Positions 1 through 12,458 are shown, numbered from the stretch's first letter. The stretch: 64,000 nt of DNA from Acanthaster planci (GCF_001949145.1 NW_019091415.1:1471446-1535445); one strand, 5' to 3'. Program-made: numbers and translations. Notes: a model not told the origin generated them from the sequence alone.

Positions 1-205
1 TAGTTAGCGTTAGTGTATGGCCCTTGGTAGCATTAAATTTGGTTCTGTCTCCCGTTTCAATGTAACCCGTTCGAGGTTTCGATGGCAAAACTGCTTGATA
101 AGCGGTGACATTGCCTGGATATTCATAGTAAAAGGCAAAGTAAAATGAAACGATCGAACAAGCATACATTACACTTACAAAAGATACCAGAAGTCGTGCC
201 ATCAT
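1..205 (-). CDS. 5' end of an unrecognised membrane-anchored/secreted protein gene (copy D1), runs off the window
   Basis: Reading leftwards from ATG at 202-200 (a second in-frame ATG lies directly upstream at 205-203) gives an open frame to the window edge. It has a hydrophobic N-terminal stretch of about 20 residues, then an aligned block ending GYIETGDRTKFNATKGHTLT. The same block (GYIEAGDRTKFNATEGHTLT) occurs in the gene at 30783, also right after a hydrophobic start, and both ATGs follow a TTTTTGTTTCA stretch. This is therefore the first coding exon of a paralogue of that gene, transcribed to the left. I do not recognise the family; the N-terminus fits a signal anchor or signal peptide. 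Only about 67 residues are visible, so integrity of the gene cannot be judged. Confidence 0.6.
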   Translation of the reverse strand, partial: MMARLLVSFVSVMYACSIVSFYFAFYYEYPGNVTAYQAVLPSKPRTGYIETGDRTKFNATKGHTLTLT

Positions 206-296
206 GAAACAAAAAGCAGAAATCACTTAAGTGCAGAACGATTTTTCTACATCCGATGTAAATATTAAACTATGGTGTTCTATAGACGACAAATTG

Positions 297-635
297 CGTG
301 GCGTCGTGCTGTCGCATCGTGCTTTTGCCGTCGAGTCATTACTGGTTGGAATATACGGTGTTCTATGGCGGACACAATGCCGTCGCGTCTTACCGTCGCC
401 TCGTTTCTCATTACTTTTATACTGTGTTTAATGCGTTGCGCCGTGCTGTCCCGGCGTCGCGTCGTGTCGACGTAGCGTCGCAGTCGCCTGTAATTATGTG
501 GTTTTATCCGTGTTGGTTAGGCCGTCATGTCCTGCTGTCTTGCTGTCGCGTCGTAATGTCTTGCCGTCGTGTCGTGTCGTCACACTCTTGTCGCTTTGTG
601 TCGTCCTTCGTCGTATTGTACCGTCGTGCCTTACT
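297..635. repeat. Degenerate GTC/CGTCG simple-sequence region
   Basis: The plus strand is packed with variants of TGCCGTCG, GTCGTGTCGT and CTGTCGCGTCG, with almost no GAC on the same strand. The units are irregular and do not keep a reading frame, so this looks like an eroded microsatellite or minisatellite rather than coding sequence. Confidence 0.7.
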
Positions 636-996
636 CTTTCTAAAAATGGCTGGTATTTATTAAGACCAATAAACGACTTATGTCACAAGTCCTGGAATAA
701 TGTGCGTGCACAGGGCCCACAAGATTTGGGATGATTGGGATGATTTCACGATGCGATTTATTCTTAATTTTTTAAAATATGGAGGGCCTGACCTTCCGAT
801 CCTAGCAGAATCTTTCTCGAAGGCAAAATGACAAGTGGACAGGGCAAACTAGCAGACAGAGAAAAATCAACCAAGCACCGATGAATGCAATTTAAAATAT
901 TTGAAATATTTTTTTCATCACGGCACTCAGCATCACTGTAACTGCATATCCGAATTAGACAGAAGTATACTTGCATTCTGACCAGGAAGTATTACA

Positions 997-1168
997 GATG
1001 ACTTTGGGGTTGCTTAATGATGATGTCATCATCAGTCACTGGATACATAAAGGTGCATCAGATGACGTCATAATGCGATTTACTATTAAGTTTTGAAAAT
1101 TTTGTATATTCCTGTTTACACTGCATGGACATTACCAGCACACTGTCGTAAAGTTGGTACCTTAATAC
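997..1168. repeat. Dispersed repeat, copy 1
   Basis: The segment at 997-1038 (GGTTGCTTAATGATGATGTC) is repeated in the same orientation near 5302-5345. The segment at 1134-1168 (CAGCACACTGTCGTAAAGTT) is repeated as its reverse complement near 5220-5253. TGACGTCA-type palindromes lie within both copies. This is probably a decayed transposable element. Confidence 0.45.
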
Positions 1169-3603
1169 TTCTACACAAACACCCCTTGCACAAGGGGTTT
1201 GTGCTGAAACCCTGTCAGACCGCAAGTATCTACTCCTAACCACGTTCAATTAACTCAGCAGCCACAGGGGAGTTCAGACTCAGCGACTGCTGAAACCGCA
1301 GGGTATGCTGAACACACTATACAGTACATGTGTTTATGCATGCTCACAGTGCACATTGATTATGTCGGTGACCAGGATGGTATCAGAAGGCTGTTTCAAC
1401 CTCTTCTCGTTTTAACCCTCCACTTTTCTGTCGGTTGTAAAAAAAATGTAAATGCGTGATGTTTTGTCATGGGTGTGGACAGTTACTGTTAAATAAACTT
1501 CATGCAGCGGGCATTTTTGCCAACATTTTCACCAGCTTGATTGCCCCAACCTTGTTTGTCACAACTCATCCTGTTTGTTTTCGTTTAGTTCTATTTATAA
1601 ATTTACAAACCGTGATCACAGAAATTTACGAACATTATAACGCCAACTTTATTAGTTCCTTATCTCATTATGTTGTATACTTTATGCTTCAACAAAAGCT
1701 GTTTCCTTTGTGGAATTCGCTCACTTTGGAAAGGGTTACAGTTTGCGACAATGATCTAAGCTTCATGACTGTCTTTCGTGTTATTGAGTTAAGCTGGAAA
1801 GGACCTATAGCGGATCAATGGGCTTAATAATTGTTTGAAAATGTCGTTACTTTGCCATGGACGACTGGAATTACTGGTGTGATAATTTCGATGCGGAGCC
1901 CACAAATGGATCCACACTCACATTCCTTGATCAAGATCGAAGACGACGTAAAAAAGGTTGGAACCATTTGACACTTTGAGAATCAAGGACTTGTTGCATG
2001 GGAAAATTTTTTATTTAGGCAAGGAGAACGCCAAAGACGAGCAATATCGCTGACAGCCTTTCTAAGTTTATTGTATGGCTTTGACTGTAGCCTGCAGAAA
2101 GTGGAAACAAATGAAAACGTGGCTGCTTGGAATGACCTTCACGAAAGGCGACATAATTTCTATCTTGAAGATGACAGAATCGAGAGATGGATTTTCTCTG
2201 TATGATGACATTGTCCAGGTTAACTCTGCACGGCATTTGCATGTTTCCATGGAAATACTCGAGCATCTCCGACAACTCTTGCCTGGTTTCTTTGCTCCTA
2301 GAAGACAAAGTGCCACTGTGAAAGTTGAGATGAATGCAGAGTTAGCTATTCTTCATGCTAAGTACAGACGCAGTGTTGCATCTTGTTTCAAATTTATGTA
2401 CTGATTGGAGGGTTGAGTATTGAGAGGACACGCTAGAACAATTTCTTGTCGCAAATAAAAATATGCTAAGCCTGTAAAACAACGCAGGATAATAAAAGCA
2501 TGCGTATAAATGGAAAAATATGCCAAGAGATACGACCCGACATGCATCGGTGAATTCAAACAATACTACTTATTGATTCCCCACTTGACTGATCGTGTTC
2601 ATTTACGGTGGTATTATTTGATAATAAATAAACAAATAGGAGTGGGTTTCGGTTCGGTAATTTAAAACCCACGCTTTCTTTAATAGAAACCCTTAGGCCT
2701 ATTTCGTGGGATAGGCTGTGTACAAACATAAGGATAACAAAAGAAAAATGCTGAAATTGAAATTTCATTAAACACATTTCGATGGAACGTTGAATATCAG
2801 TACGCATGCAATGATTGAATTACAAGCTAAGATGTAAGAAACGTTGAAAAGAGAGCATACAGGAATATTGCTGTCACTGTTCAATGATTTTGCCATTTAG
2901 CAGTTCAAGCACGGTCATCAAAAGAACGAACTTTTAAGACCAATACAAAAACAGGGATGTTAGCGCTAGTGCAACTATTGCTGGATAGTTTTTGCATGTC
3001 ATTTATATGAAATGTCACAACTGTGCTACTAAGTCTGTTTCGTGTATCTGGAGGGTTGTTTCATTCATTTTGAATCTGAAAGATCACAAATAATTTAACA
3101 ATGTTGACCTGACAGAAAAATCAGCTGAACTGTATGTTAAACAAGTAGTTAACTTGACTTAAAGAAATCTTTCATCGCCGTATCAATTTAAACTCTGTTT
3201 AATTTTGAATTCAGTTTGGAAATGTAAGTTCAATAAAAACCTAATGTTTAAGGTATTCACTTTTGCTGGTCTATATTGATGTAACAGTTACCGATAATTT
3301 TCAGTATTTGGCAAAGGTAAACTTTAAGTGAAGTTTATTAAATCGTTTTCCCAGTAACAACATTGAAGTGCATGCTGGCGATTACAACTACAGACATTTT
3401 GAAACCATCATCTTATCCAAGATGTTATAGCGCGTCATCATATCTCCTTTATATCAGAGGTATATTTAGCATTATTTTCATGTGTAGAAGTGAATGTAAT
3501 GTTAGAAATAATTGCGACGAAAAGGGTACTTCTACAGGTTTAATCGAATTGTCGCCTCATATTAAGCATGCGCCCCCTACTGACTAGAATGAAAATTCCA
3601 CCC

Positions 3604-3800
3604 CAAACTCGCATTCCCTTTTTTCACCGGCAACCAGCCCCGTCTGACACGGTTAATCCGGCGAGGCAATTCGCATCCCTTTCTCAGCCCACTCGCGTCC
3701 CCTTTTTTCCACCGGCAACCAGCCCCGTCTGACACGGTCAATCCGGCGAGGCAATTTGCATCCCTTTCTAAGCCCACGCGCATCCCCGTTTTCACCTGCA
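3604..3800. repeat. Minisatellite, 85-bp unit, about 2.3 copies
   Basis: The motif CCGGCAACCAGCCCCGTCTG occurs at 3627 and again at 3712, giving an 85-bp period, with a third partial unit reading into 3800 (CACCTGCAACCATGC). Units differ by a few substitutions. The open frame across it on the minus strand is a by-product of the repeat. Confidence 0.8.
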
Positions 3801-5219
3801 ACCATGCTTCAACACAAACGGAAAATGTGACTTTAAAACTGTCCACAATTAAAGGAAGCCTTAATTTCTTGGAATTGGGGACTCGGTCAACTGAGTCCTA
3901 TTTCAAACATTGTTTTGCAAGAAAAATCCCATGTAGATTCCATAAGTAAGGTCTTTGGAATGAATGGAAACCGAATATCAGGAGTTGTACAATAGGGAAT
4001 CTCTCATACATGTGATGAATGAGAGCTTGAGATGTCAAAATGTAACAAATTTGACTGCCAGTTTTAGTCCTAGTCCTTTGTAATTACAGTCTTCAACCGT
4101 CATTGTAAGATCCTAATGGAGTGATTTTCTTGTAGCTCTGTGAATAAAATAAGTCCCTTTTAAATTAAAGCTTATTTGATAAAATTTTGAACCCTTCATT
4201 AAAACCTTTGACTATACAAATACATAGTTGGGGGACGAATAACTGAGGCCCATACAGCTTTGTAGAATTTATGTCCCAGCAGATTTCAAATAGTTGGGTA
4301 TGGCAGAAACAGACCCTTTAGACGGCCTTTTGCGGCTTTTAGGTAATTGATACAAGAAAAATTCACTTATATTCCAATCCACGAGACGTGGGTTTGATTC
4401 TCTTTTTCCATGCAATGTACCGGTAGATAGACGGTTATTTAAAAAGTCTGTTTCCTGGCGAATTTTTCTTTCTTTCTTAGTTTAAATTAATATCTTTCTT
4501 TGCGCAGTAATTTTTTTGATAATAATTTATCACATGTACAACCCACCAACACAAGAAACGAGTTTTGCAATTAATGAACAAAATTAATGCCAGGCACGAT
4601 TGTGTCGTCGACCAGTCATCCAAGGCTAATTAGTGAATCCGTTCTTGTATCAGTATGATTGTTGATGTTTGATATGAAACGGCTGCCAAAGAGAACAGGG
4701 AAAGGAGTTTATACAGGAAAAGTGACCATGTCTTGAAAAGAGTATATTTTATAAATCAATGCCACACCATGTACTATGGGGGCAATGTTCATGATAAACA
4801 TTGTACATAAAATCGTCAAACTCAGAATAGCACATTAAAATCATTTTACAAATTACGTTTTTGCTTATCACAAAAAGGGTGTGGGATGATTCCACGGCCC
4901 ATCATCCCACCACCAAAGGTGGGGAGATACATACCCTACCCCCTCAGGATTGGTGTAAATGAGAAAAATAAATTATTGGCAACAGTACTTTCCAACATTA
5001 CTTAGTCTAGGGCCCGCCCCCAGGAAATGCTGTGTCAATACTATGGAGGTGACTTTACAACATTCTGTGCTGACCGGTCACTGCTGCTATACCCATTTCA
5101 CTTTGTCAACCAATCAACTATGGCGATTACCTGACCGCAAATAACGTTGGCACCCCCCAGCTCTCGTTTTTTATGACAAAAACCGCAAAACCCATTATAA
5201 AGAGTAAGTTAGGCCAGGA

Positions 5220-5345
5220 TTAAGGTACCAACTTTTACGACAGTGTGCTGGGAACTGCACGCATAATTTAGTTCCAAAGGCTTTTAGACAAGGAAACGTT
5301 ACATGACATTTGGGTTGCTTGATGATGACGTCATCGTTTGTCATC
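5220..5345. repeat. Dispersed repeat, copy 2
   Basis: Shares two blocks with 997-1168: ACTTTTACGACAGTGTGCTG in inverted orientation and TGGGTTGCTTGATGATGACG in direct orientation. The second block runs into the palindrome GATGATGACGTCATC. Confidence 0.45.
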
Positions 5346-8300
5346 TAATGCTAGCTTATAGAAACAGTCTCCAGTGGCTGTTATTTACAGAACCCTACAT
5401 TCGATCAGATTGAAAGAAGCATTATTTTGAGGCGTTCTTCGTTGAAAAGACATGGCTTTAAAGTTGCAATCTTAGTTACCGGTATTTTCAAAACTGCTAA
5501 TCTGATCATATTGAAAGTTAGGATTTGTATAGGCAGGGATTTGTACAGACACAAATAATAGTTGATGCAGTCGTCTGTCACGTAATCTGAATTGAAAGGT
5601 TCAAACTTGTAAGGGCGATATCTAGAACACCACATTCGATAAAAGTAACAGTATATATAAATTGCAAAAGGTAAGGGTGTGTCACGAGGACACTTTGTTT
5701 CTGCATTTACACTGCCAAGTATACCGTACATTCTTTATAGGCCAATGCATTGAAAAGCAAAAGTACAAAACAGAGTAGATACTAGCTCACATGGCAGGAG
5801 CTGTGTTGTACACATAACGTGGATCTTGCATACAACGCTGTCACTATATCAAACGGATGTATCGCCTTAGGTGAAACATACACAAAGTTCCTGTGTAATC
5901 GACATGGCTATACGTCAGAGTTAGTACTGCTTGTTTAAACAGCCTGACAACTATGGTGGCTGTCTGGCAACATCGATGTTCCCACTTCGTACACTTTGCA
6001 TGAAACCCGGTGCGTGATGGAAATTCAATCATTACCCAGGTCATGATTACTCTGTTTTTGTTTTCGTGAAATAGGCTTTATGACTTTTTGTTTGCTCATC
6101 TACATTAATATTCCAGCAAACATACCTGGCATCTCCAAAGGATGATTTAATTATTTTATTTTTAATGAAACTACCTTTTTTCTCTCTATGCAAACGCATT
6201 AAATGTACATCTGTGCTTTCGCTTCACTTATGGCACCCAGAATCAATGATGTCCGTTTTTTCGAGCCAACTGTGTAAAACAGCTTTGAATTCGGGTTTCC
6301 ACATTTCACTTTCATTTTTATTTCTGGGCATTCCCTTCTATTTTCTGTCTTAAATAAGAATATGTGGAGGTTAAAAACAAGTCTACTTCAGATTTCTTTC
6401 CTTTGAGGGTGGAAACTAAGGTTAAAGATCCGTTGCAGAAGAACTAGATTTAATGTTTTGTCTTGTCCATTTTTAGAGCAAAAACAGGTGCTTTCTCGTT
6501 GGAGGTTTGCTCCCCAGCTGGGAGTAATTGGGTCTATAAAAGATAAGATATGAACATAAACGTTAACAAAGTCTACTTCAGTGAAAATGCATGCAGCCAT
6601 TTTACAAATTATGACAGAAAAAAATAAAACGATATAACTGAGCTGAAATAGAACAGAAAAATACAATATATAAATAATAAATTAATAATAAAATAAAGGA
6701 CAGTCATAAATGAAGAAAACTTATAAAAACTGAAGCACAACGAGTATTTTGCAGTTCACTTCATATGAAATTAAAAAAACTGTACAATGAAAATATCATC
6801 GAGGTGAATTAAAACAAAATAAAAGTAAGGAGAATAATTAAATGTACACAATGAAAGAATTTACACAAACACCAAATGTCAGCTGTATTATTACATACAG
6901 AAAAGATATCTTTTGCCAAATTTCTGTGTCATTTTGTAAAGAATAAGAAAGTGCAAAGAGTGAAATTGTCTTTAAATGTACAGCTTGTTATAATTGCACC
7001 TTTACAGAATGGACCTGCACACGTGAAAGCGGTCCAGTGCGTGAACTTAAATCTTCCAATGGTTGGGGGTGTCGTGGTGATATCTCGTGGTATCACGTTG
7101 TTCGCCAGGGTCTGCGCTTCATCATTGCTGCAACGTCTTAAAACCAGTACACCTGTACGAAAAGAGGAAAAGTTTGGCATGCAAATAGTTGACGATGTGG
7201 TGGTAGTAACTTGTTGACAGAAGATGCACGATTGTGCTTTCCACTCACAGAAAACACCTGCTGCATTCGGGTGTGTACATGCGTTTGTCAAAATAAATGA
7301 CCAGAAAACACCTATAGTAAGCAAAGCTGGTGTTTACAATGCGGTGGTCAGTCAAGAGAATTGTGTTCATTTCTCTCATGCAGAGTGAAGGCCTTTAGCC
7401 AATAATTATTCAGTATGATCACCTGCGGGCGGTCGAGAGAAAATTGGGAAAAAAAACATACCAAGGCAAATCGTGGTTGCAGCTGGGACCTCAGGGTTTA
7501 CTGCTCGACAGTCTATTGAAAAAGCGACAGCACGTGTCAAGCTCCCAAGCTTAAATAAACAGTCACCTCCCAAACCAACAAAACCGCGGCAAATGTGTAC
7601 TGAAATTCCCCCAAGGGGCAAACAGATGTTGCATGGTTTGTCCAGTAGACAGAGAGGTGACTACTGAATACACATTTTAAAGGCCAATTTCTATTAATTG
7701 AGTAGAATTATTCCACCTTCAATCCATTCACACATTTGTGGGCCAGCGAGTCTCCCTTGCTGCTGATTCTCCCAGGCAGAAACCAGTTGAAAATCAAACA
7801 TCAAACCCCATAGCTGTTATGTTCACTCTTCAACTTTCCAGTACTGCACCCAATACACTGGTTGCAGTCTCGGCTTCCATTGCTAGTACATTGTGTCAGT
7901 ATACGTAGAATGCACCTTTATCCTGCAGGAATGGAAAAGCTGAAAGTTTGTAGCACCCTCAAACAGTTTCAGGCGGCAGACGGCGTACTTCGTATAGCTT
8001 TGAGAAGTACGCTACTGTAACTAATTGGTTCACTGTCTGGTGTCACTTCTACGTTAGGTTGGCGTTTAAAGTCTGTTTACAGAGTTAGTTCGAGCAAAAT
8101 CCTCGATGAAACGTTGTGCCAGCATTTAAAACACAAAGTAATAAAATGACAAAATCGCCAAAGTAACAGTACGCGTATGTCTCTGCCAAATTCCACGGGC
8201 ATCCCGTCTAAAATATAATGTTGAGTGTTCAATTTTACACATACATTTATATTGAAATGTTTTACACGACAAAAAGGTTTGCTCGACGTTTTGAAAAATT

Positions 8301-8401
8301 CAATGCCATCGTTAAATACTCATAGAAACGGCAGCACTATACAGAGCAGACTGAACACCGAACATAAATCTCACATACGCCAAACAGTCTGGCTATTTTT
8401 C

Positions 8402-10760
8402 AAACGATGAGGGGGTGCTTCTGCTTGAGGCGGATAACGTCGATGTCTAACGTTCATTTACAATATACAGTAAACGTTCATCACGATCGTTTCTTTTGCT
8501 TTTACTTTTTGGGGCAAGCCGGGTCAGTTCGTCATCAATGGTCCTGGCGAAAACGATTACATCATCGGATTAGACCGTTGGGGTTCCCGGTGAAGGTCAG
8601 CTGGCACCCTCTCCATCAACGTACCGCTCAAAAGTGGAGGGGGCATAGCACAGACCAAACGGCATCTCTCATCAGGTGTAAAAGCCGCTTTGGATGTCGA
8701 GCTCCACCTGTCAGTACCTGTTGGCAAGGTCCAACTTGGAAAACCATTTGCTGCCGGACAGAAGGTCTAGAAACTCATCGATGCCACGTATTGGAAAGGC
8801 ATCCAACTGGGTAAGGTGACGATGCCCAAAGACCATCCGTGGGCTCTATCCAACCTTTCCAATTGTATTTTAGTCTTTGAGAGGAAAACATCCGGGCTTC
8901 TCCTTGATAAGAAGCATTGCGCCTATACCTCTCTCATGTCGAACCAAGTTTGAACGGCTGATGTCTTTTTCACTCCTTACAAAAGGTACTCAGGATCCCT
9001 CCAACTTCTCTCGTGTTGCTCAATTTAGCAGGACGTGAGCATGTCGTCCTGTCATGATCAATCTGCATTTCCATCCATCCATTCTGCTTCAATGCTCTGA
9101 ACGCCCACACCTTCACTCTCTGCTTCTCACAGGCCGCTTCTCCTTGGGTATTCGGAAGTAAAACCGCGAAGACGGACAGGACAGAGTCCGTTGCTCCTGT
9201 GTCCACCAACAATTTCCCGTGGACTCCCTGATTTGCGCCTGCAAATAGTCCTGCGCGCACCATTCGATCACTGCCTGGTCTCAAATCATTTTAACCTTTC
9301 TTTCGCTTCTTTAGAGGCTGTCTCCACCTGGTTCTTCTGGCCCATTTGCTGCTCCAGTCGTCGATCATCGGGCCGTTGAGCCAGCTGGCTGTCGTTTCCC
9401 GAATTGCTGTGTCTCGGTTGCCTGATCATTACCCACAGTTTCGTACACAACGTACCTTGTTTGTGTACTGGTGGCACACGTCTTCCGAGGCCGCCCTCCG
9501 CCCAGTAGGCCAACCTTGCTGTCGCCTTTATTGCATGGCTTCGAGAACTTTCGCACTAACCAATCTTAAACCTCTTGGTCGCTCTTCTGCAAGGACTCCC
9601 TCAGATGCCAGACTCCTCTTCAAACTCATCCCTGACTGTCATGGATGGTTCCCGGGTTCTTGTAGTGTCCCCTCTCCCTGACGGCTCTGCTGCAGTTCTA
9701 TTAGGTGCTTTTTGGCCAACTGTCCCCGCCCGAATTACTTCTTAAGGAGAGTAATCAATTGCGCACAGCCTCGCTTTGCATATTTCCTGGAAGAGAAACC
9801 TCAACTCCTTTGTCAGTCTTATTATTTGCTGGCTTACAAGCTTCGAAGTTTTGCTTGAAGTCCTGTCACAGGGTCTTTCCGTTGAGTCGGTCTGGCAGGA
9901 TAATCGGCCGTTTCTTAGCTCTCTCCTCTACACCGAATAATTCCAACACATTATCTCCTGATAGGGTGCAGCTCACCTGCAAGGACACGTCCTCCGTCGT
10001 CTTCGATGGCAAACTGCTTCCTTGGCAAAAGAACTATCCCTCTTTGTTGCTTTCACTCGCTGAAGGGGTACGGTAGGTGCAGACATTCCCTTAGCTTGCG
10101 TTAAGATTCGCCAGTATTTCTCACACTTGAAACTGTAGCCGATGGTTCTCCGCCTTAAGCTGCTCTCCTCCTCTCTTCCGTGCTCGCTGGAGGTTGCTTA
10201 CTCTAAATCGTTTGTCGACAAGTCGCTGAGTTCAGTTACATGGAAAAGCTGCCGTGTAGCTCAGGTAGGTGGTGAATAGACTCAATCGTAGGCTGCATGT
10301 TAGTCCCAGTTCTTACACCAAATCTGTAACCCTTCCGACCAGCTAGGGTGCACTGCGGGGGAAACGCTCAGGATTCAGCCCTCCCGACGAACGGTTATTG
10401 GGAACACCTGGGGCATAATTCCGGTTGGAGGAAGTATACCTCAGGCACCACAGTATAGCTCAGCTACACCCCTCACACTAACATTCACTAAGATCAGTCA
10501 CTCGTAAGGTGCGCACAGTGAGAATCCAGTCACAATCATATTCACGTCATGGACAATGGTTTTTTAGCCTGCACCTTAGAGATGACTCCTAGATAGGTGT
10601 CTACTCGTGCTAAACCTAACTTGAACGTGATTACATTTTGACCGCGTACCCGCCTCGAGCAGAAGCACCCCCTCATCGGTTGAAAAGAGCCACGCTGGTC
10701 GGGAGTATTCGTTCTGTTAGTAGCGAGTGAGCAATTTTATCAACTAAATGGCAGGTTGAA
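8402..10760 (-). mobile_element. Decayed Ty3/gypsy-type LTR retrotransposon (PBS-gag-protease-RT remnant)
   Basis: Read on the minus strand, from high to low coordinates, four signals lie in the expected order. (1) A primer-binding-site-like TGGTGTAAGAACTGGGA at 10304-10320, of the type complementary to a tRNA-Leu 3' end. (2) A gag-like stretch at about 9780-9910 (QDFKQNFEAC). (3) A retropepsin motif LLVDTGATDSVLS at about 9178-9212. (4) Reverse transcriptase at about 8530-8860, including LDAFPIRGIDEFLDLL, SKWFSKLDLANRY and, in another frame, DDVIVFARTIDDE. Stop codons and frameshifts interrupt gag and RT, so it is inactive. No RNase H or integrase is visible below 8.4 kb. The LTR probably begins at about 10325 and runs to higher coordinates. 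A 30-bp block containing GATGAGGGGGTGCTTCTGCT lies at 8407 on the plus strand and, inverted, at about 10660-10690. Plus-strand frames here are antisense shadows. Confidence 0.8.
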
Positions 10761-11721
10761 CATTTTGCCTAAATCAATAAAAAAAATTCTCACTTTTATT
10801 CAAAAGAGACTCTGGTCGCCATGTACTTGCCAGAAAATGAGCTGGACAAGAAAATGCGAGCAATGAATTTATACAGTTTCAGTGCACAATTTCAATATTG
10901 TTAGACGAAGAAACTGCGGAGTTATTGAATGTTTTCGAAAAAATATTACAAATTGTGTCTCTTTGTAGTTCCCTGTATGTTGTCTTTGATTGGTTGGTTC
11001 AGATGTTTGCCCAAAAAAATGGAAACAATCTTTGGTTTTATTTTTGGCGTAGCCGGTGTGACAGAATCGAATTCATGGTCTCACGTACCTCAAACTCCGA
11101 AATGCGGTGAAAAGTTAATTCCCTTACTTGGCCACAGTAGAGTCCGACGTTCGTCACTGAGGAAAAGCATATGCGCACATGAAGACCTTTGACTATACAG
11201 GGAGCCTTCCCATATAAATAATTATGCCGAGCCAATCCCGAGGAACCAAGTTTAGTGTCAGTTTCCGCTCTTGAAGCAGTTAACTATAGGATGTTGTTTT
11301 ACCATTCCCGCGTTCGTGGGTATCCCCACACCTGTTGAACACACCCCTAGTAAGATAACCTTCCTTATTAGAAGTGTTTTTCAACCGGAAAGAGATAACC
11401 TGATTGGTTGACGTCACTCAGATAACGGATATCATTTCATTAACTATGACTTATCAAATCTACTGAATTATCTGTGAATTTACAAACGGAAAAAGTTGTC
11501 TTATCTTGAAAGGATAAATTAAGGGGCTGGCAATATCACGACAGCCTTGTAAAAGGATCTGAAAAAAATACTTGAGTTGACCTATTCGAGAGAAGATTTT
11601 ATGTGGTCATTTGAAATTTTCCAGGGGCCAGAATTGGACAGCTGTTAGTTAACCTTTAGATCTTCGGTCAGGTGCAGGTCTGTGCAGTAGAGTTCTAATG
11701 ACAAATATACACTTCAAAAAC

Positions 11722-11873
11722 TCCCGGGTCAAATTGACCCAGAATTGGGTCCCATTCGGTGTGACCCTTTGCCGGGTCAAATTATGACCCAGAAAGAGTC
11801 AAATACCACCCGAAAGGGGGGTCATTGTTTTTCCCAGTAAAGAGTCACGCCGAATGGGACCCAGTTCTTGATC
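11722..11873. repeat. Foldback (palindromic) element
   Basis: The left arm at 11741-11770 (AATTGGGTCCCATTCGGTGT) is the near-perfect inverse of the right arm at 11839-11869 (ACGCCGAATGGGACCCAGTT). The inner part repeats GGGTCAAATTATGACCC-type short palindromes. It looks like a MITE-like foldback element, inserted upstream of gene A. Confidence 0.6.
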
Positions 11874-12458
11874 AAGGTCGATACGGATGAGACTACATGT
11901 AATCCTCATTCGAAACATCACTTTTGATCCTGCATAGGCCTAGTCATTTTCCATCTGAGGTTTACCCACCGACCAAACCCACCCCGAGGAACCTGACATG
12001 CTTGGGCAGGGTCATTGACAAAGTGTGGTTATGTACACATACTGCAACCGACCATTCCACAGGGATACCGTTTCTATAGTGTTAACTTTTAACTCTAAGA
12101 ATAAGGAACATGTCCTGGGGGAGACTTGCCTCCAACTGTCCCTGCTTCCCCCGCCTTCCTCCCCGCAGGACGTGCCACTACCCGTCTTATCTATTCTCCT
12201 TGCCAATATGCCCTTGAGTAGAGCACTGCCGATAATCGCTTTCTGTCAAGTTTCCGGTTTTCCGTCAAAAGCCAATCGACGTTGAAGACAGACACTTAAA
12301 AAACCCAGACTTCTTGTTTTGCTCTGCTTTTTACATTTAATTTTCTGAAGAAGACGCCACGCACATTGATGGACAGCTGTCAATCAGGAATAGATTAGGA
12401 ACTGTAGATTAGGCGGATCTGGGTTCCTGGTCTCACGCAACCCGCTCATGGATTTCCG

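Larger units (their letters stand above)
231..8400. other. Gene-poor stretch
   Basis: No coding region here could be supported. Open frames are short, overlap on both strands and show no recognisable domain or splice context. The stretch holds a GTC-rich simple region, an 85-bp minisatellite, related dispersed repeats near 1.0 and 5.2 kb, and AT-rich DNA around 6.6-6.85 kb. A Cys-containing minus-strand frame at 6929-7324 (131 codons) overlaps an equally long plus-strand frame, so it is not called as a gene. Confidence 0.5.

Noticed and set aside
1456-1827. 123-codon plus-strand frame
   Set aside because: AT-rich with no domain, splice or promoter support; length is within chance expectation for a 64-kb window.
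3577-3846. Minus-strand frame with internal repeats that looks like a small repeat protein
   Set aside because: It follows the 85-bp minisatellite; the period is not a multiple of three, so the repeats are read in different frames.
6929-7324. 131-codon minus-strand frame with several Cys
   Set aside because: An overlapping plus-strand frame of 113 codons is as good, no domain or signal is recognisable, and no splice context was found.
8407-8814. 135-codon plus-strand frame
   Set aside because: It is antisense to the reverse-transcriptase remnant on the minus strand.
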